Shown piece after piece: positions 34,201-39,214 of a stretch of DNA of 39,214 nucleotides (within the stretch, counting starts at the first letter, position 1; every line of letters begins with the position of its first letter). Source of the stretch: a virus; the IMG/VR virus record IMGVR_UViG_3300027816_003019, positions 1-39,214 of that record; one strand, 5' to 3'. The position numbers and the translations under genes are program-made. Under the pieces are notes generated by a model. It was given only the letters and a program-made list of their open reading frames with translations, ran no database searches and had not been told where the DNA came from.

Positions 34201-37200
34201 TCTGCCGCAATTTGTCTTATACTAGCACCTATATTTCTTTGTTTTCTACCCGATTGGCTATCACCTTTTTGAGTAGACTCCTCGGCAATAGTTACGACTG
34301 GATCATATTCCATTAAGTTTTGAACGTTTTTATCTCGAAAATCTATTAAACGAAGCACTGCTTTGAGATTATCTAACAAACTTTGATTTTCTGCAATTTC
34401 GGCACTTTGTTCGGGAAGCTGCATTTCTAGTGATTGTTGTCTAGACCGATTAACGTCAATGCTTGGTCTGACACCCCGTCGTTGTCGTGGTCTAGCACCC
34501 GGCTGTCTACTTGAATTTACTCGACTTGCTTGAGTTCGTTGGCTTTGTTCGCGAGACTGCCTTTCCCTTTCTCGGTCTCTTTGCCTCATTTCTGCAATTA
34601 ATTTTTCTTTTTCAGAAAGACTTACGTCAGAATTAAGGTATTGAAATATTTCTGCTTGAGAAAACTCATCTGGTGTGATAGCGCTCAACGCATCTAATTG
34701 CTCTTGCGTATTTTTGATTTGAGAGGCTTTTTTAACTTTTGCGGCGGCGTCTTGAAATCTTGACGCGTACTGTTCGACTCGTTGTTTTCTAACAGTCTGA
34801 GCCATTGACGATGTATCTCTATAGCGTTCTCGCCCTTTAGTAGTGCGATTTGTCAGCGTGTCTAAAACACCACTTCGTTGAGTATAGTCACTAAAATCTA
34901 CGTTGTTGTAAAGTGCTACTTCATCATCGGATAAGTTAGAAATCCGCGATACAAGCGTCGCGGCACTTTCAATTTTTTCCGGATCATCTAGCATTTTAGA
35001 AGCAATCTCTAACAACTGCGGTATTCCTTTACCTGTCGCAGTAGCGTATCTTGAGTCAGCGGCCATATTTACGATAGTGTTCTTACCTAATCTACGCCGT
35101 ACATTATTAAGTTCGCGCTGCTCTTCTGACGTTCTTGTTTTCTTTGCTCTTAGTTCTTTTAATCTGCTTGTTAGAGTTTCAACTTCAGTAGCGGGAAGCG
35201 CACCTGCAAGTGCTCTACTAGCTCTCTGCCTGTCAGCAGCACCGCTGGTCATCGCGTCTTGTTGAGCTCTAACTAATGTTTGTGCGCCTTCACTTAAAGA
35301 TGAAATTTTCGAGCCTGCTAAATCGCGCTCTTCATTAAGTGCGATTAGACTTCTTCGTTCTATTAAACTCTGTGCAATTGTTTGTAACTGACGTAGTTCT
35401 GTTGGATTTTTTATGTTTTGAGGTAATATGTCAGCATAGGGATTCTCGTGTATATTCAACTGATTAATTTGACGATTTACTTCCGCAATTCGTTTGATTA
35501 GTTCAGAAGAGTCTTCAGTAGAAAAATCATTAACTGCATCAGCTAATGAATTAAGTTCTACAGCAGATTCATACTGATCTTCCCCTAAATCACTTTGAAG
35601 CCGACCTATCTTTATTTGACCACTGTAGACTGTGCCTTGAAATAAATTTTTAGCGTCGGTGCTTACCGGGTTAAACGAGTTCTCCATCATTACTGGATTA
35701 AATTGAAAATTAGGTCTTATGTCCATACCGGCAGCACGCTGTTGCACACTACGTCGCTGTAATTCAATGGCTGCTAATTGCTGTGCAGCCGCTACAGCCT
35801 CTCTACTTGTGTTATTACCGTCATTTTGCTGTACTTGACGTTTTAATGCAATATAATTTAAGTATTGAACTGCTCTTGCACGATTGTCACCTTCGAAACC
35901 TTCTTCTGAGCCAACAATCCCAGTTTGTATCCATTTATCTGGATTTGAGCTTCTTATTGCGGCGACTGCTCGAAATATTGCAATTGTCTCTAATGCAGTT
36001 TTTTTCTGCAGCTCATCGTCACTCTGCGCCTGTTTCAGAAGAGACTCTGCATATCTAGCATTACTATCGTACTCCTCATTGTACTTATTTTTTCTCTGAG
36101 CAGCACTGATTCCTGTAGTTCTACCTGCTTCCTTGTCAACAATTTTGCGACCAGCAGCTAACACAGCGTTTAAAGTGGCTTTAGGTTTTGTATCAACACC
36201 TAGAGGAGGCATACCTCTAGGCAAAGTATCAGGAAGTTCCACACCTTTAGCGTATAACTCACGAGTTGTTTGTTGTGCATAGTTTTGAATACCAAGGGCA
36301 GCATCTTCAAAATCAGGTACTCCAGCGATGTCAGTACCAAAGATATAAGTCAACGCTGCATCTACACTTAGCGGTGCGTATTGACCCTCAATAATTTCCC
36401 CGGTCTGCGTTCTGGCCGCAACTCCGAGCATCTGGCCTCTTTGTTCAGGTGTAGTCTGCTCGTTTAAAATAGTATCTATTAATCTTCTTTGTCGTAGTAA
36501 CTGCTCTGCTTTTTTTCTCGCCGTTTCGCGTGCTGCTTCAGTGGGGCTATCTTCAGCACGTTGCATGTTCTGAACGGCCTGAAAGTAAAATCCCTCTCGC
36601 ATACGATTAGCATATAAACGTAGTGCATTTTGAGTTGGGGTTATATTTTCCCCTCCAACTTCCTGCTTGACTACCTGCTGCATAAAAGAGTAATCTAAAG
36701 CTGAAGTTATAGGCTGATCGGGATTGTTTAAATACTGATTCAACATAGCAGCAGCGTGTAAATTTACAGTTTCATTTTCTAAAACACTAGGGCCTGCTCC
36801 ATAAATACCACCATACCCCGAATTGTCTGTCTGAGCTCGACGACCAACTAATGTTGTATCTTTGCTCATTGCTATCGCAGCTCTTATTGAGTCTTGATAA
36901 CTATTGTACAATGTTTCTGGAATTCTCTGCTCTCTACCGTTTATAGTAACAGTTTTAAATCTTCCAGAAACGATGTCCTCATTAACTTGTTCCCGTTGAG
37001 ATCGTATACGTTCACGCACTAAATCGGCAACAGGTGTCGTGTACACTGAACCTGCATCATACCCAGTTACTTGTGCACCTTGAGCAAGGTCAATGTCTGT
37101 TAAAACAGATCCGTCGTTCCTTGCAGTTGTACTCGCACCACCACGTATAGAAGTTCTTAATGATTCACGAGCTAAGTAATTATCGTGTCTTTTTTTACCC

Positions 37201-38633
37201 GCGGTGGGAGTGCCACCACCTACATTACCCGGAGGTCTAAATACATTTGCACCTAATAATGCAAATAACGACTCACCCGTATCATCATCTCGAGCGTTTG
37301 GAGATATTCTAAACTCTAGGTCAGCCGGTAAAGACGTACCTAACATGTCTGAATTATCAACATCTTCAGGGCGCACAACTTGAGCGCGAACTGCTCTATT
37401 GATAATGTTACCCAAACGTGGGATAAGCACCCCCAATTTTTTTACTAATGTTCCGCGACCTATAGAAGCAGTTTGAACTTTACCAGTCGCAGGATCAACG
37501 GTTCCTAAACGATCCACAAGATCTTCCAAAAGATCGAGTATGTACTGATCACTAGCTGCTCCTAAATTTTGCACAGAAGGTGCCTCAGCCATACCTAAAT
37601 GCTTTAGTGCTGTTTCAATTGCAACTACAATTTGGCTCCTTGAGCTTTGCTCTGAAGTAGCAGAAGCATTTTTTGGAAAAAGTTTATTAAAGTTTGCAAC
37701 TATTTGTCGACTAGTCGATCGATCAGTAGTGCCAGCGTGATACCTTTGCATACCATCTAGCATAGCATCAGCAGCATCCACAATTTCCTGAGTATGCGTC
37801 TCAGTAGAAACACGAAAAATTTCTGGGTGTTTTAAAACATAATCAACAATCTGTCGAGCTGAATTTACGCCTTTCGGGCGCGCACCTACAGTAGCCTTGT
37901 ATACAGGAAAGGATGCGCCCGTGTCTTGCGGGAAAAGTGTTTCAAAATCTGAAACTATCTGCGCGTTAATCTGCCTACCAGCGCCACCTCGTGACGCAAC
38001 TCTCGCACCCGACATCAAACGATTTATTATTTCGATAGTTTCCTTAGTGTATACGTCAGCCGTCGCAGTAAAAAGATCCGGATTTTTAATAACATAATCA
38101 ACAATTTTTTGAACAGTCTCTGTTTGGGCAGGACGACTGCCTACGCTACTTCGTAGCGGTGGACGCCCACCTCCTACAAAAGCTACTCCAAGCGGATCTT
38201 TATGGTCAACTGGTAGCATTGCTTCGGCATCAGAGGTGGTGTAAGCAGACGAGGCGGATCGAGTAGCTCCTGCTGAACTGTCTCGTTGTTTTTTTCTAGG
38301 TCTCTGAGAAGGTGCCGATGTACTATCAGTACTCTGAGTAACCGCAGCGGAAAACGCAGCGGCCTGCTCTGTTGCCTCTCTTAACACTTTTATTTGGTTT
38401 TGTACTACTGTGTAAATATCTTTGTGTCTCTGAAGGACTTCTTCTAAGCTACTTAAATAATCCGCCGCATTTTCAGAACTTGCAGCAGCATACTGGGCAA
38501 TACCCTCTCTACCACCTAATTCTTGAAATACCGGTGTGATCTGCGGCTTACTTTCCGCTTTTGCATATAATTCTTCAATTGCTTGCGTCATTAACTTTAA
38601 GTCTTCTGTCGCTTGGCGTATTTCATCTGCCAT
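25203..38633 (-). CDS. Giant tape measure protein (4476 residues) with embedded nuclease-like domain
   Basis: Sets tail length and is ejected ahead of the genome. Regions: 164-321, two 85-residue repeats; about 1505-1610, a DUF4326-like domain; 1650-2270, Lys/Ala/Glu-rich coil; about 2409-2430, Gly-Ser linker; 2885-3108, tape-measure core (GVDVGKSVQVARKLAAF, MQGASIALKEFLSGN, LLAKMGV, LQVQFSAFAVGAM); 3276-3406, staphylococcal-nuclease-like domain; 3432-3454 and 3485-3512, hydrophobic segments; then coiled coils to the end. Ribosome site AGGAGG precedes the ATG by six bases, ten bases after the chaperone ORF. No internal stop. It is several times the usual 700-1500 residues; Thermus phages of the P23-45 kind have comparable ones of about 5000 residues. 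Confidence 0.9.
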   Translation of the reverse strand: MADEIRQATEDLKLMTQAIEELYAKAESKPQITPVFQELGGREGIAQYAAASSENAADYLSSLEEVLQRHKDIYTVVQNQIKVLREATEQAAAFSAAVTQSTDSTSAPSQRPRKKQRDSSAGATRSASSAYTTSDAEAMLPVDHKDPLGVAFVGGGRPPLRSSVGSRPAQTETVQKIVDYVIKNPDLFTATADVYTKETIEIINRLMSGARVASRGGAGRQINAQIVSDFETLFPQDTGASFPVYKATVGARPKGVNSARQIVDYVLKHPEIFRVSTETHTQEIVDAADAMLDGMQRYHAGTTDRSTSRQIVANFNKLFPKNASATSEQSSRSQIVVAIETALKHLGMAEAPSVQNLGAASDQYILDLLEDLVDRLGTVDPATGKVQTASIGRGTLVKKLGVLIPRLGNIINRAVRAQVVRPEDVDNSDMLGTSLPADLEFRISPNARDDDTGESLFALLGANVFRPPGNVGGGTPTAGKKRHDNYLARESLRTSIRGGASTTARNDGSVLTDIDLAQGAQVTGYDAGSVYTTPVADLVRERIRSQREQVNEDIVSGRFKTVTINGREQRIPETLYNSYQDSIRAAIAMSKDTTLVGRRAQTDNSGYGGIYGAGPSVLENETVNLHAAAMLNQYLNNPDQPITSALDYSFMQQVVKQEVGGENITPTQNALRLYANRMREGFYFQAVQNMQRAEDSPTEAARETARKKAEQLLRQRRLIDTILNEQTTPEQRGQMLGVAARTQTGEIIEGQYAPLSVDAALTYIFGTDIAGVPDFEDAALGIQNYAQQTTRELYAKGVELPDTLPRGMPPLGVDTKPKATLNAVLAAGRKIVDKEAGRTTGISAAQRKNKYNEEYDSNARYAESLLKQAQSDDELQKKTALETIAIFRAVAAIRSSNPDKWIQTGIVGSEEGFEGDNRARAVQYLNYIALKRQVQQNDGNNTSREAVAAAQQLAAIELQRRSVQQRAAGMDIRPNFQFNPVMMENSFNPVSTDAKNLFQGTVYSGQIKIGRLQSDLGEDQYESAVELNSLADAVNDFSTEDSSELIKRIAEVNRQINQLNIHENPYADILPQNIKNPTELRQLQTIAQSLIERRSLIALNEERDLAGSKISSLSEGAQTLVRAQQDAMTSGAADRQRASRALAGALPATEVETLTSRLKELRAKKTRTSEEQRELNNVRRRLGKNTIVNMAADSRYATATGKGIPQLLEIASKMLDDPEKIESAATLVSRISNLSDDEVALYNNVDFSDYTQRSGVLDTLTNRTTKGRERYRDTSSMAQTVRKQRVEQYASRFQDAAAKVKKASQIKNTQEQLDALSAITPDEFSQAEIFQYLNSDVSLSEKEKLIAEMRQRDRERERQSREQSQRTQASRVNSSRQPGARPRQRRGVRPSIDVNRSRQQSLEMQLPEQSAEIAENQSLLDNLKAVLRLIDFRDKNVQNLMEYDPVVTIAEESTQKGDSQSGRKQRNIGASIRQIAADAFALLSSGVRSTPKAIVKNLKGTAAVAEAESRGEGVSTLRKKDVGDAHYGNPFTLHSPKTGEVRVKTVKEAVDRYKAWLAGTADQDVKQEQRNWILSQIDAGVLDDQTLLYYTQLKEPSHADALAEFVNERRKSPAVATSEPTVSSETSTALSVPKRVPPRTRQQKSNRPTFTLSESQRMKAKAANESRKMEETQKIEQAEKVAESEQAKNAKEWRKFVENEKAREVEKAKKAKLADSTKKAVIVEPATPVVAIDAELRKKIELADQAEQKRKEKAALHRRLAETPVAELSEEDIRTQKAIEAEAIQETEKAKIVEEATRAKIAEEARARKAQEAEKEEYRKAEKARKAEEAKIVKSTPVPTPVPTPVPPSVALTKEEIRKSRSYEERQQAQEAELLAARKAEEDEKAMLFDILANESTPGYTRPTLDDRQEQRLYMLRKRNDSPKITLVPHESREAAAKEARYQRDQLRRIPDPNRPEKYRAVVNPSNTQLLTGVVPPRLMNNEDLAAYKKFLAGEKISDDPDTESSLAAYRSRLFERIDMGEYTETTIHHGPDLKEHVEYFAEFVKNRLQGATSTPTQFSETRDVDKARKAEETKKAKQAQKAEKAKKAEEARKAKKAEQIRLAEQARLAEEVKLAQQEDQRARLLDEQEESAKQAIKLTGVEAYEALLMGDTATQQLQEQKSIEQADRSRQAEIQKSRDRRSAREAKASQPQKAERRTAKRQITREAQKEARAVRIAEEARLAEKVKKTANVEASYALMEDSAIQKEQLQAEAELYAIDEEAAIRQADAESIISSSVRGSSRKSKTTLAAAPSANSLVVFSGSSATNPSSIDVTPAQLTPRKPRTAKTPKTSTTSLINFSGASGAVQPLAVVPTSVPTATATTPPPTTGGITAPGAAIDAPNATITVTGGTVHVTGGPPSSGVVVASGVGGSGGGAGSSGGGAGGSGGGRKATRDITEMIFSQMDLLNDETKLAIRLAPDTAARSSIETRNKARYISLQKKALETQLLYGSPDYSNPRVSTLLANLTTSPDPARNLALMTENVLQDQKNSVLARDRIMTDPTLTDKQRRSELAKLSESDRQLDAFANVLKRVTEDLNRFQQAIKPTGLTTGGAAGTGPTVRTRTGRLVTEAEMLAQSDLESRRNLYSSFQGVLPQQSSRYESQLDLTRATRNFANTMLNQLSPVNLTGVDFMGDTVKEANANQALADLQSAMASVQPNTLESRPIEELAVDLSRVIQAAIRLGEVIDGANNTDLTRADILNLVTATGFAETQQKRSGEEIDKQSAKNARDLEENLQAVVSQPGLLRRLTGGVQREAAGYVRDYLTGVFGQSPEATRAINTMFRGDQVVAYDDRGRARNLVGANRQQLVNLQQRVKTESGLDISLDDIERLQRSMARVQQARNQSPFNDTFFYAMSRVRDLQTLGQTVMGVLNLPQTIASTIGQIGDPQLRTDRIMTTARALSLSPETYTKALAAATRQQSMFGGTLARNLEDMTSFIPISNTYGVDVGKSVQVARKLAAFDPAQGMQGASIALKEFLSGNVSSLSRRFEINRSELSKINTGDANEMLDSLDALLAKMGVTDKLIDDQANSLATKYDRMTGRLETLQVQFSAFAVGAMTPILEPILGDRSFLARQSFDQNLQKVVNERLKSYGDTVLSNPDTGLRTLNVFSSNFLDQLDPMLAEANDATSTAALDLTSTTGAVSNIELYRRLGNMKADERRRIQQSAQVSVLMGMNQDQAILKAMRDIGGDFFTGEEFQAQRQPLGFYGKAFNATMREDMIKTSEQQMKFNQTGQRVKILKQFDADTYQVEMPDGRSEVVRLAGVDAPEKTTKEGQQATAFTRGMFRGDPGKEGRYATLYSTGAYDPNQRLIGSLSYGGRDIATALIATGNAAVYNYENNMNPALLAPLSALERNAANTGIGAINANAARLGLGANAEISDAVRRRYFMNTYLGTAGLTGIGVGAGVGGIASLINTFGTLGAAAGSATQLALPGFGAAATTTAAGTVGGAVALPAIIAAALAGAGYLAYAGVTDSRDTSSAKYRELYRLQSEENQRINAEQIGNKMYPQAVLDDQRQSELQRTAGTQRFISDFMFPGSRLLIAGVQALTNLRTDTQEARDEFVNTYVDTGRELTKYYNGLSKDQKRVYSLIVQDPLTKQQKSVFEAMQMYQTLVMRDVTGTDETARKLLDDNKSSYDQFAAKVYNTTQAASLLQTAQEYGIVSDFTAYSNNIPRGRVSQVISDQQFIDLDVGQQQRITQELNDQINQASWKRFAKEYTDQAMEKQFQISQQRFTQYVDLNALNSLAGMNSVRSMINPMVNLDKVGTGRANEDLTTASLRAMEKTIFVEGVKYDRKGTEELRTAQANAVKTLEAQITAFREQEELTRPFNLALKGTYNNFIQTLRSAGVQYENIVTFLSQGNPRGFLDISQQMSGFNLQTIMQNRITTQNQNIMGITGPTTMGTGPIPVGSSFNFGYTTGPQGTLRFAKDFMKAPELSLFNPATIASVIMQGVQANTEIVQRNVQFGRQLRDADLSNRRSIEDINRNGMRTLEDIHRNYTRNMVQLAQQAELQKRAGTASFYTNATAANIPQSEKDRITALREQGQQKASHIEQADVAGYLKTPEGMQDTELQAAYAEYEAVPWTDYTAKEAAWQKVKGMIDSRQSAAEARMNNATDPKERSAAQMQLGYLSENYDRGAQYRKYVDDMANQQLEFASKRQQLTRNRGDLERERTRLEQQAPALQKRLAEARTPEEIQAANDALEENRVSLEKNSEALAQNAREMDSVTITAPLWADNWREAGKQILESSQSTISGLRKDLEDFDITYARNLEDAYRGFKNAKEDMVRQFTEAATEISQAVPAEFAKALTAITAYQRMSLRAEAYYNRGYTESAQSLQKYADMQLAGSLYTKGSNEYEEMVRSLNSGVNSMTADGMKGDDLTMGPSSLGAYGEVGADGKNYLRVIVRDASTIAPVVTTTTTVTGNGRDPMIPDQGVEP
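28098..28340 (-). other. Two hydrophobic Gly/Ala-rich segments of the tape measure
   Basis: Residues 3432-3454 (starting YLGTAGLTGIGVGAG) and 3485-3512 (with VALPAIIAAALAGAGYLAY) are free of charge and long enough to cross a membrane, separated by about 30 small, uncharged residues. The first is preceded by an RRR cluster (3424-3426) and the second is followed by DSRD. Tape measure proteins of siphoviruses often have such segments and are thought to insert into the host membrane during ejection. Confidence 0.7.
28416..28808 (-). other. SNase (thermonuclease)-like domain inside the tape measure protein
   Basis: Residues 3276-3406. FDADTYQVEMPDG gives D3284 and D3286; VRLAGVDAPE gives R3301, D3306 and E3309; YDPNQRLIG gives R3350. 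In staphylococcal nuclease R35, D40 and E43 have the same spacings (5 and 8), and the E-to-R distance is 44 there and 41 here. The following GGRDIATALIATGNAAVYNY lines up without gaps with the [20 protein letters not shown] stretch. All catalytic and calcium residues except possibly one metal ligand are kept, so nuclease activity is plausible. Confidence 0.8.
31345..31407 (-). repeat. Three 21-bp repeats coding a Gly/Ser linker
   Basis: Copies at 31345-31365, 31366-31386 and 31387-31407 differ at only a few bases. They code GGSGGGAGSSGGGAGGSGGG-type sequence, a flexible linker separating the Lys/Ala-rich half from the tape-measure core half. Few differences suggest recent expansion. Confidence 0.8.
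32470..32800 (-). other. Second, degenerate DUF4326-like segment in the tape measure
   Basis: Approximately residues 1945-2055. AAYKKFLAGEK, then RSRLFERIDMGEY and KEHVEYFAEFVKNRL parallel DRYKAWLAGTA, RNWILSQIDAGVL and SHADALAEFVNERR of the first copy, in the same order and similar spacing, with the GNPF motif reduced to a GVVPPRL stretch. I read it as a decayed duplicate. Confidence 0.45.
33094..33129 (-). repeat. Three perfect 12-bp repeats coding VPTP
   Basis: Unit GGTACTGGAGTA (plus strand) is repeated exactly at 33094, 33106 and 33118. The product is TPVPTPVPTPVP, a stiff proline-rich spacer inside the Lys/Ala/Glu coil. Exact copies indicate recent slippage expansion. Confidence 0.85.
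33800..34120 (-). other. DUF4326-like domain in the tape measure protein, cysteines absent
   Basis: About residues 1505-1610. GDAHYGNPFTLH (G1528-NPF), then VKEAVDRYKAWLAG, NWILSQIDAGVL and YYTQLKEPSHADALAEFV follow the order of motifs I know for DUF4326: G-N-P-F, then A-V-x-x-Y-x-x-W-L, then C-x-C-P-x-x-C-H-A-D-x-L-A. The terminal HADALAEF is kept (H1598) but both cysteine positions are replaced by Tyr, Thr and Ser. Annotated from memory of the family. Confidence 0.55.
37668..38144 (-). repeat. 85-residue tandem duplication near the tape measure N-terminus
   Basis: Residues 164-236 and 249-321 align without a single gap at a period of exactly 85, with about 24 of 74 positions identical. Shared anchors are VGxRP, QIVDYVxKxP, TxE, GRQ/SRQIV and LFP. 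DNA copies are diverged, so the duplication is old. Function is unknown. Confidence 0.8.
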
Positions 38634-38643
38634 TTACTACCTC

Positions 38644-38853
38644 CTATAAAAATTGTTCTAGTAAGTCGGCCTCCTTTTGTTGCTCCAGCCGTTCTTTTTC
38701 AATACGTAACTTTTCTTTACGCCGCACGCTTCCCTCTAACGATCGTAGTCGTGCCACAATAATTATGGCTAAATGAGCGTACGTTAACATAGCTAAATTT
38801 TGCGCGTGAAGCGCGCTGAACTGAGTAGGTAGTAAAAAATGATCTACCCACAT
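38644..38853 (-). CDS. Second tail-assembly ORF (69 residues), possibly the frameshift extension
   Basis: Lies between the gpG-like ORF and the tape measure, the place of the T part of gpGT in lambda-like phages. The product has a hydrophobic helix (LAMLTYAHLAIIIVARL) and a charged C-terminal coil (RKEKLRIEKERLEQQKEAD). The ATG at 38853 has a very strong AGGGAGG eight bases upstream, so it could be translated alone. The same frame is open back to 39033 and can be entered from the upstream ORF by a frameshift at 38939-38944, giving about 97 extra residues. Both products may be made. Confidence 0.65.
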   Translation of the reverse strand: MWVDHFLLPTQFSALHAQNLAMLTYAHLAIIIVARLRSLEGSVRRKEKLRIEKERLEQQKEADLLEQFL

Positions 38854-38905
38854 ACCTAATTCCTCCCTAGTCGATTCAGCAACGCGTAAAAATAGATGAA
38901 TACCA

Positions 38906-39214
38906 TTATTCCGACTTGTCGGCCGATAAGTCGGCGTCTTTTTGTAATGTCTCGATGTACTTATCGAACATATCCTTGCTAATTTTTCCAAGTGTCCAAA
39001 TGTTTTCTGCGATTTCACGTACAACCTCCCCATTGGCTTCCAAAAGCTTACGCGCCTGCACTGTATTCATTTTAGGACGAACAAGGCCCTCTGCCAAGGT
39101 ATTTACAGTAAACTCAATATTGTCTACCTCCCCGTTTTTAGACGACTGTTGGTTGATTTTCTCCATCTGCAAAAAAGATAAGGCACGAATACGTACCCGC
39201 TTTTTCAAACCCTT
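38906..39214 (-). CDS. gpG-like tail assembly chaperone, cut by the window edge
   Basis: About 102 residues are visible and the frame is open to the window's right end, so the true start may lie outside; a TTG at 39208 and an ATG for MEKINQ are internal candidates without good ribosome sites. VRIRALSFLQMEKINQQ, then AEGLVRPKMNTVQARKLLEA and VVREIAENIWTLGK fit the XkdN/gpG-type chaperones: a strand, then L-x-x-P, then L-L-E-x-N and a final helix. Sits two ORFs before the tape measure, as usual. It should bind the tape measure and help polymerise the tail. Confidence 0.75.
   Translation of the reverse strand, partial: KGLKKRVRIRALSFLQMEKINQQSSKNGEVDNIEFTVNTLAEGLVRPKMNTVQARKLLEANGEVVREIAENIWTLGKISKDMFDKYIETLQKDADLSADKSE
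38911..38944 (-). promoter_or_regulatory. Probable programmed frameshift site: CAAAAAG plus stem-loop
   Basis: In the chaperone frame the codons are CAA AAA GAC (38944-38936). After AAA, a +1 slip (AAA to AAG) or a -2 slip (AAA to AAA) both enter the second ORF's frame, because five A bases allow the lysine tRNA to re-pair. A stem-loop follows three bases later: CCGACTT pairs perfectly with AAGTCGG (38928-38934 with 38911-38917), enclosing a 10-base loop. The chaperone stop comes two bases after it. A -1 slip would not reach the second ORF. Confidence 0.6.

Noticed and set aside
38854-39033. 129-residue independent gene before the tape measure
   Set aside because: Its first part overlaps the chaperone in another frame and has no ribosome site; it is better read as a frameshift extension or the 69-residue ORF.

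Overview
The window is a piece of a tailed double-stranded DNA phage genome. Every gene I accept lies on the minus strand, so transcription runs from base 39214 down to base 1. No terminase, portal, capsid, integrase or repressor is visible, so this is an internal piece of a larger, probably virulent genome. The tail genes identify a siphovirus: a gpG-like tail assembly chaperone, then a tape measure protein of 4476 codons, then distal tail, hub and fibre proteins. Strong GGAGG-type ribosome binding sites and a glucosaminidase-type lysin would suit a Gram-positive-type host, but the host cannot be fixed from the sequence.

Layout in reading order. (1) 39214-16029, tail module: chaperone ORF with a likely programmed frameshift, a small second chaperone ORF, the giant tape measure protein, a distal-tail-like protein, a hub-like protein, two large unrecognised tail proteins, a fibre with fourteen 10-residue repeats, and a small tail assembly chaperone of the phage_tail_APC type. 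(2) At 16004-16032 a perfect consensus promoter (TTGACA, 17 bp, TATAAT) divides the tail module from the next block. (3) 15992-14059: a small unrecognised protein, a GT4 glycosyltransferase and a short ORF. (4) 14057-7023, replication and recombination: putative single-stranded DNA-binding protein, a clear terminator, primase, DnaB-type helicase, Hjc-like nuclease, family A DNA polymerase, RecA-like recombinase and a Cas4/RecB-like nuclease. (5) 6306-2981: small genes, a metallophosphoesterase with an AP2-like N-terminus, zinc-ribbon proteins, an HTH protein, ThyX and a DUF1599/Nmad1 protein. (6) 2940-9: two hairpin-tRNA cassettes (Arg-UCU, Leu-UAA), two glycosyltransferases, the lysin and an unrecognised protein.

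The most striking object is the tape measure protein. Besides a normal tape-measure core it holds a complete-looking staphylococcal-nuclease (SNase) domain with the catalytic Arg, Glu, Arg and metal-binding Asp residues in place (R3301, E3309, R3350, D3286, D3306). Two hydrophobic Gly/Ala-rich segments follow directly. Nearer the N-terminus are an 85-residue tandem duplication, a domain resembling DUF4326 that lacks that family's cysteines with a second more decayed copy, and a long TolA-like Lys/Ala/Glu coil. At about 0.15 nm per residue the protein would specify a tail of up to about 670 nm. A nuclease beside membrane segments inside a tape measure suggests a function delivered to the cell with the genome; that is inference.

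Genes are tightly packed, often with ATGA or TAATG overlaps, and no stretch over 300 bases lacks a gene or RNA feature.
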